Assembly: GCA_030684415.1 (NCBI GenBank)
Contig: JAUXNL010000606.1
Location: 1 to 9,536 of the forward strand
Source: Moraxellaceae bacterium
GTDB lineage: Bacteria; Pseudomonadota; Gammaproteobacteria; Pseudomonadales; Moraxellaceae
Length of the DNA stretch: 9,536 nucleotides
Direction: 5' to 3'
Under the pieces are notes generated by a model that worked only from the letters and a program-made list of their open reading frames with translations, searched no databases and was not told where the DNA came from. Of this stretch, positions 6,035 through 9,536 are shown one piece after another; within the stretch, counting starts at the first letter, position 1, and the number at the start of each line of letters is the position of its first letter. Position numbers and translations under genes: made by a program.

Positions 6035-6297
6035 ACCTTTCCAGTCAACGAATCCGCCATCAAACGATCATATTTCTCACGCAAGGCTGCCCCTGACTCC
6101 ACCCATTCCTCGTCACGCGGAATGCAATCGACGGGACACAAGGCCACACATTGCGGCTCATCAAAATGCCCTACGCACTCCGTGCAGCGGGCAGGATCAA
6201 TCACATAAATTTCCGGCCCCATTGAAATGGCATGATTCGGGCATGCAGGCTCACAAACATCGCAATTGATGCACTCATCTGTAATTCTGAGTGCCAC
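6010..6297 (-). CDS. fdx1: YfhL/Allochromatium-type 2[4Fe-4S] ferredoxin
   Basis: This is a low-potential electron carrier with two [4Fe-4S] clusters. The first motif is Cys9-x2-Cys12-x2-Cys15-x3-Cys19-Pro. The second is Cys38-x2-Cys41-x8-Cys50-x3-Cys54-Pro, with the longer insertion typical of the Allochromatium/YfhL class, and an extra Cys58. The protein begins MALRITDECINCDVCEPACP, very like E. coli YfhL. The start is GTG at 6297, only 6 bases after the coaD stop and without a clear Shine-Dalgarno sequence, so coupling to coaD translation is likely. At 95 residues it is about ten longer than usual (roughly 83-86); the extra tail KVPIKKPAG is encoded by one arm of the terminator at 5991-6034. 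The redox partner is unknown. A ferredoxin beside coaD is also found, from memory, in Pseudomonas (fdx1). Confidence 0.95.
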   Translation of the reverse strand: MALRITDECINCDVCEPACPNHAISMGPEIYVIDPARCTECVGHFDEPQCVALCPVDCIPRDEEWVESGAALREKYDRLMADSLTGKVPIKKPAG

Positions 6298-6303
6298 AGC
6301 CGC

Positions 6304-6795
6304 TTAACCAGCCGCCGCAATCTTGCGCCGAAAGGCATCTACGACGGCAGGCGAAACAAACTTGGTGACATCTCCACCCAGCACGGCTATTTCGCGCACA
6401 AGCGTGGAAGAAATATAAGAAAGATGCTCAGCCGGCGTGAGAAAAACTGTCTCAAACTCAGGCATCAGTTGGCGATTCATGTTGGCCAGTTGAAACTCGT
6501 ATTCAAAGTCAGACACCGCGCGCAAGCCACGTAGCACGACATTGGCGTTCTGCTCTTTCACGAAAAAAGCGAGCAACTTGGAAAAGCCTTGTACTTCAAC
6601 ATTCGGCAGATGCGCAACAACGCCACGGGCCAGCTCCACACGCTCATCCAGCGAAAACAGTGGGCCCTTCTTGTGGCTGTTGGCCACGGCCACAATCACA
6701 TGATCAAACATGCGCGCGGCACGTTCGATCAGGTCTTTGTGGCCATTGGTGATGGGATCAAAAGTACCGGGGTAGACAACGCGCGTGCGGCTCAT
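6304..6795 (-). CDS. coaD: Phosphopantetheine adenylyltransferase
   Basis: CoaD transfers AMP from ATP to 4'-phosphopantetheine, giving dephospho-CoA, the step after the two CoaBC reactions encoded at 1847-3070. The 163 residues show the nucleotidyltransferase signature YPGTFDPITNGH (8-19, with the TxGH motif at 16-19), LRGLRAVSDFEYE (88-100), and the ISSTLVRE motif (128-135). Length and motif spacing agree with E. coli CoaD (159 residues). The ATG at 6795 has a good ribosome binding site, GGAGG, 6 bases upstream. The ferredoxin gene follows after 6 bases. An FecR-domain gene lies 80 bases upstream on the same strand, and no obvious promoter is seen in between, so longer transcripts are possible. 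Confidence 0.98.
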   Translation of the reverse strand: MSRTRVVYPGTFDPITNGHKDLIERAARMFDHVIVAVANSHKKGPLFSLDERVELARGVVAHLPNVEVQGFSKLLAFFVKEQNANVVLRGLRAVSDFEYEFQLANMNRQLMPEFETVFLTPAEHLSYISSTLVREIAVLGGDVTKFVSPAVVDAFRRKIAAAG

Positions 6796-6875
6796 GCTGA
6801 GCCTCCATCAGAACTGCGGATCGGATGGCCGCAGCATACCGGATCAAGACCCAAGGCTCCACGGCAGGCTGAGGG

Positions 6876-7493
6876 TCATGGTGTGATTGTCGCCACGGCG
6901 CGGCCCAGCTTTTCATCTGCCCACGGGCCGGCGGCCGCAGGCGAACCCCCAGGCAACACGGTCGTGCCGAGTCCCGGCTTGTCCAACTCGACAGACCCCT
7001 TGCCGTTGGTGACGTAAACGCCCTTGCCACTCAGCATGATCACGTCAAGACCATCGGCTGTGACACCAAAGCCACCCCAGAAGTCCGTTCCACGTACGCC
7101 AATCGTGGCGATGGGGGTCCGAATCTCATACCGATTCGGGCGGGAGGTAATAGCCCCGGTTACAGAGCGGAAGGCACCTCGAGCCAAGTCAAAGAGCGCG
7201 ACGTTGGGCTGGTCGTTGTAAAGACGATATTCCCGCACCACGAAGTCAGTATTTTTGCCCACAATCACCTGCGAGCCATCTCGCAAACGCAACTCGGCAA
7301 TACTGGCCGGCCCGGTCACGAAGCGGTCGCCACGACACACCTTGATGCCAACAAACGGCCTGAAGACTACATCCGAGCGCTGTACGACAACATCACCCAC
7401 CACACGCACGACATCAGCAACCCGACATGGCGCCGCAACCGCAGCCAGCGGCAAAATGCAGAGCAAGACACCCCAAATGCCCGAACGAATCAT
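6876..7493 (-). CDS. Exported FecR-domain protein
   Basis: The 205-residue product has a signal peptide (1-20, IWGVLLCILPLAAVA, cleavage probably after AVA) and then a FecR-like domain covering most of the protein. Visible family landmarks are GDRFVTGPASIAELRLRDGS (55-74), VGKNTDF (78-84), DLARGAFRSVTG (102-113), IRTPIATIGVRGTDFW (124-139) and VIMLSGKGVYVTNGKG (151-166). It has no transmembrane helix, no N-terminal FecR regulatory stub, and no sigma factor or TonB receptor neighbour, so it is not a classical iron-citrate signalling FecR; stand-alone secreted FecR-domain proteins are common and mostly uncharacterised. Cys23 and Cys53 could form a disulfide. The ATG at 7493 sits 7 bases after a GGGGG run; a TTG one codon earlier is less likely. 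It lies 71 bases from the GMC gene and 80 from coaD, all on one strand. Confidence 0.88.
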   Translation of the reverse strand: MIRSGIWGVLLCILPLAAVAAPCRVADVVRVVGDVVVQRSDVVFRPFVGIKVCRGDRFVTGPASIAELRLRDGSQVIVGKNTDFVVREYRLYNDQPNVALFDLARGAFRSVTGAITSRPNRYEIRTPIATIGVRGTDFWGGFGVTADGLDVIMLSGKGVYVTNGKGSVELDKPGLGTTVLPGGSPAAAGPWADEKLGRAVATITP

Positions 7494-7564
7494 CAAACTG
7501 CCCCCGCTTTTGTTGGTCTATGTGCAGAGTACGCAACATATCCACAGCCGGATGCAATTCGCCA

Positions 7565-9187
7565 TCAGACAACTTGTGGACGCGCGGGCTTTAGCTCATC
7601 AGCCAGTGTTGTCGCCAGCTTGGCGACCAGCCCATAAACCGACAATTGCGGATTGGCACCGATACTGGTCGGGAACAAGGAGCCGTCCATCACCGACAAG
7701 CCCTCGATCAGATGATGTCGGCCCAAGCTGTTCACCACTGATCGCTTCTGGTCTTCACCCATCGCACAACCTCCCATGATGTGTGCCGACCCAAGACCCG
7801 TCCGGAATTTTTCGATAGGGAAAGCCATGATGGCTTCACGACACTCAGCCCAACTGCCGTACCAACCCGCGCCCAGCTGCTTCGGTCGCACCGCTTTCGC
7901 CCCCGCTGCAAACTGGATTTCCGCCATCGCCAGAAAGGCGCGGCGCACGGCCGCACGCAAGCTGTCACTCCAGTCATAGTCCACCGTTGGAGTGCCATCC
8001 GCACGCAAAATGATTTGCCCGCCCGGACTGTCTTCGGTAAATCCGTCACGCATGAGCGCAATCAAACCATTGGTGTGGCCAAGCGCGGCCATGTCATTTG
8101 CATGCGCAGTGCCATGACCACCAATAAGACCGGAAGCCAATACCGGATGCAGGGGGATAGCTTCAAGCTTGAAGCCCATGGGGCCGGTCACGCCATCCTT
8201 CCACTGGAAGTGATCCGAATAAACCGATTGCGGCGCACCACCCCACGGATCAACACGCTCATCAAAACGGGCAAACACCATGTTCACCGGATGCAAAAAG
8301 GTCCGGGAGCCAATTACCTTGTTGGGGTCGGGGACATCTGAGCGCAGCAGCAAACCCGGATTATTGATGCCGCCACCCGACAACACGACCTGACGTGCCT
8401 TCACCGTCAAGGTGATACCCGTCGGCGTCACCCCGTCCTCATGCATACCCATGCACTGCACGCCGGTCGCACGACCTTTGGTGAGCAGCACTTTGTCAGC
8501 ACGTGCACGGGCATAGAGCCGAGCCCCACTCTTCAACGCGGCAGGAATGGTGGTCACGAGCATCGACTGCTTTGCATTCACCGCACAGCCCATTCCGCAA
8601 TAACCCAGATTCCAGCAAGCGGTGACGTTGCGCGGAATCCCCTGCCAGCTCAGACCCAGCTTTTCACAACCGTCCTTGAGCACATGATTATTGGCATTCG
8701 CCGCAACCGCCCAAGGAGTAATGCCAAGCCGCTGCTCCATACGCTCGAACCACGGCGCCATCTCATCTACTCCCGCACCTTTTACGTCATGCACTGATGC
8801 CCAGTGCTGCAGGGTCTGTGGCGGCGTACGAAAGCTGGATGTCCAGTTGACGGTTGTAGAGCCGCCCACGCTTCGGCCTTGCAAAATGGTCATGCTGCCA
8901 TCTTTAGTCGTACGACCCGCGCCCTCCTGATATAGATCACGGTACGCATCGCGTTCGTTCAAACGAAAATCACGACTGGAGCGAAGGGGGCCCTCCTCAA
9001 TCATCACTACATCCAGCCCGGCCGCCGACAAAATTTCAGCCGCCGTGCCGCCACCAGCGCCCGTGCCGACGATCACGACATCGCACTCGATGGTGCTGCT
9101 CTTGGTCTGCTCGCCCAATGACTGCACCTTCCAACCCGATGCGACACCATCCGCAACCAGATCAGGAATGTTCTTTATCTCGATCAT
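7565..9187 (-). CDS. GMC family FAD-dependent oxidoreductase
   Basis: The protein has 540 residues and the layout of a glucose-methanol-choline oxidoreductase. A Rossmann FAD motif lies in CDVVIVGTGAGGGTAAEIL (about 35-53), with an acidic strand end at VVMIEEGP (60-67). GRSVGGSTTVNW (104-115) is the flavin-contacting segment. CWNLGYCGMGCAVNAKQS (191-208) is the cysteine-rich stretch typical of the bacterial membrane/periplasm-associated branch. The C-terminal SAHIMGGCAMG (467-477) holds catalytic His469, and GANPQ (510-514) holds the conserved Asn512. No signal peptide is present; export as a complex with a signal-bearing partner is a possibility, since the upstream gene (stop 9 bases before) looks like such a partner. 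The ATG at 9187 fits GAGGG 6 bases upstream; a GTG at 9190 is too close. Substrate is likely an alcohol, sterol or sugar, but the sequence does not decide. Confidence 0.93.
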   Translation of the reverse strand: MIEIKNIPDLVADGVASGWKVQSLGEQTKSSTIECDVVIVGTGAGGGTAAEILSAAGLDVVMIEEGPLRSSRDFRLNERDAYRDLYQEGAGRTTKDGSMTILQGRSVGGSTTVNWTSSFRTPPQTLQHWASVHDVKGAGVDEMAPWFERMEQRLGITPWAVAANANNHVLKDGCEKLGLSWQGIPRNVTACWNLGYCGMGCAVNAKQSMLVTTIPAALKSGARLYARARADKVLLTKGRATGVQCMGMHEDGVTPTGITLTVKARQVVLSGGGINNPGLLLRSDVPDPNKVIGSRTFLHPVNMVFARFDERVDPWGGAPQSVYSDHFQWKDGVTGPMGFKLEAIPLHPVLASGLIGGHGTAHANDMAALGHTNGLIALMRDGFTEDSPGGQIILRADGTPTVDYDWSDSLRAAVRRAFLAMAEIQFAAGAKAVRPKQLGAGWYGSWAECREAIMAFPIEKFRTGLGSAHIMGGCAMGEDQKRSVVNSLGRHHLIEGLSVMDGSLFPTSIGANPQLSVYGLVAKLATTLADELKPARPQVV

Positions 9188-9196
9188 CACATGCCC

Positions 9197-9536
9197 TCAG
9201 GCTGTCACTAAAGGAGGTTGATAGCCGATAGCGACCCAAGATTCTGGCTGCATGTACCAGCTCATGCCGATCAGCTGCGAGAGGGCGAGATAGCCCCCTC
9301 GCAAAAGCTCAAACCGGCTTTTGCTCCACGCATCCAGAAAGGCTTCTATTTCCTCAGCTGAGGACTTTCCCCAATCCTGCGCAAGACCGACCACGGAATA
9401 GCGCGTCAGCGGCATCGACAGAAGATCAAACAGCTGCAAAATCTGCTTCTGGCCGGGAACAGATGTTGTGACCAGAAACGCATCAAGCGAACGGATAGTG
9501 GCCTCTATCTGCTTCGCACCAGCCGCATCAGCCGCA
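9197..9536 (-). CDS. Probable small partner subunit of the GMC oxidoreductase (5' end outside window)
   Basis: Only the C-terminal 112 residues are inside the window; reading stays open to the edge. The visible part is helical and rich in Trp, Tyr and Leu, containing TIRSLDAFLVTTSVPGQKQ (14-32), FDLLSMPLTRYS, EEIEAFLDAWSKSRFELLRG and the ending WYMQPESWVAIGYQPP. This C-terminal pattern (SRF-LLRG-Y, then WY-x2-P-x2-W-x-AIGY) is familiar from proteins encoded next to GMC oxidoreductases, several with Tat signal peptides and likened to gluconate 2-dehydrogenase subunit 3. Any signal peptide here would lie beyond the window. The stop is 9 bases before the GMC start, and its TGA forms part of that gene's ribosome binding site, implying coupled translation. 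Assignment as a subunit is inferred from context and recalled family resemblance. Confidence 0.72.
   Translation of the reverse strand, partial: AADAAGAKQIEATIRSLDAFLVTTSVPGQKQILQLFDLLSMPLTRYSVVGLAQDWGKSSAEEIEAFLDAWSKSRFELLRGGYLALSQLIGMSWYMQPESWVAIGYQPPLVTA

Noticed and set aside
5685..6269. A 194-codon plus-strand reading spanning the small exported gene, the terminator and the ferredoxin
   Set aside because: It is out of frame with the small exported gene, runs through an 18-bp terminator and is antisense to an intact ferredoxin.
7538..7546. A DnaA-box-like ATATCCACA in the GMC-fecR spacer, with a second TGTGGA at 7575-7580
   Set aside because: A single near-match without clustering, AT-rich unwinding region or replication genes is expected by chance.
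7781..8341. A 186-codon plus-strand reading opposite the GMC gene
   Set aside because: It is antisense to a well-conserved GMC oxidoreductase and shows no motif or start signal.

Overview
The window is ordinary-looking housekeeping DNA from a GC-rich gammaproteobacterium, most likely from the Pseudomonas/Marinobacter/Alcanivorax side of the class; the genus cannot be fixed from the sequence alone. Two signs point there. The order algC-dut-coaBC with radC divergent is what I recall from Pseudomonas. The run coaBC / radC / rpmB-rpmG / mutM / coaD is the order known from Escherichia coli. Here the two arrangements are joined, and the coaD end also carries a YfhL-type ferredoxin and a GMC oxidoreductase, as I recall from Pseudomonas. 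No mobile element, CRISPR array, integrase, phage gene or rRNA is visible.

Layout. Positions 1-3070 (minus strand) hold coaBC, dut and the first half of algC, read right to left, with a 4-base overlap between coaBC and dut. AlgC is the long form: about 380 residues with two membrane segments precede the phosphohexomutase domain, which runs out of the window. Positions 3192-4546 (plus strand) hold radC, tRNA-Ala(CGC), and rpmB-rpmG with a good sigma70-type promoter and a leader of two hairpins. A factor-independent terminator follows rpmG. mutM (4641-5453) and a small exported protein gene (5636-5983) complete the plus-strand set. An 18-bp palindromic terminator (5991-6034) separates them from a long minus-strand series that ends there: a truncated oxidoreductase partner subunit (9197-9536), a GMC oxidoreductase, a FecR-domain protein, coaD and a ferredoxin.

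How the genes work together. CoaBC and CoaD supply three consecutive steps of coenzyme A synthesis (4'-phosphopantothenate to dephospho-CoA). Dut and MutM protect DNA from uracil and 8-oxoguanine. RpmB and RpmG are 50S ribosomal proteins. AlgC interconverts hexose phosphates for surface polysaccharide. The GMC enzyme and its neighbour look like a two-gene oxidoreductase unit whose substrate cannot be read from the sequence.

I see no convincing undescribed multi-gene system. The points most worth a second look are the ferredoxin stop codon lying in the loop of the shared terminator, the membrane sensor-like extension of AlgC, the hairpins in front of the tRNA and rpmB, the mutually exclusive stems in the radC leader, and the FecR-domain gene placed between coaD and the GMC gene. 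No stretch over 300 bases lacks a gene; the longest (5454-5635) shows only a possible promoter and a small hairpin.
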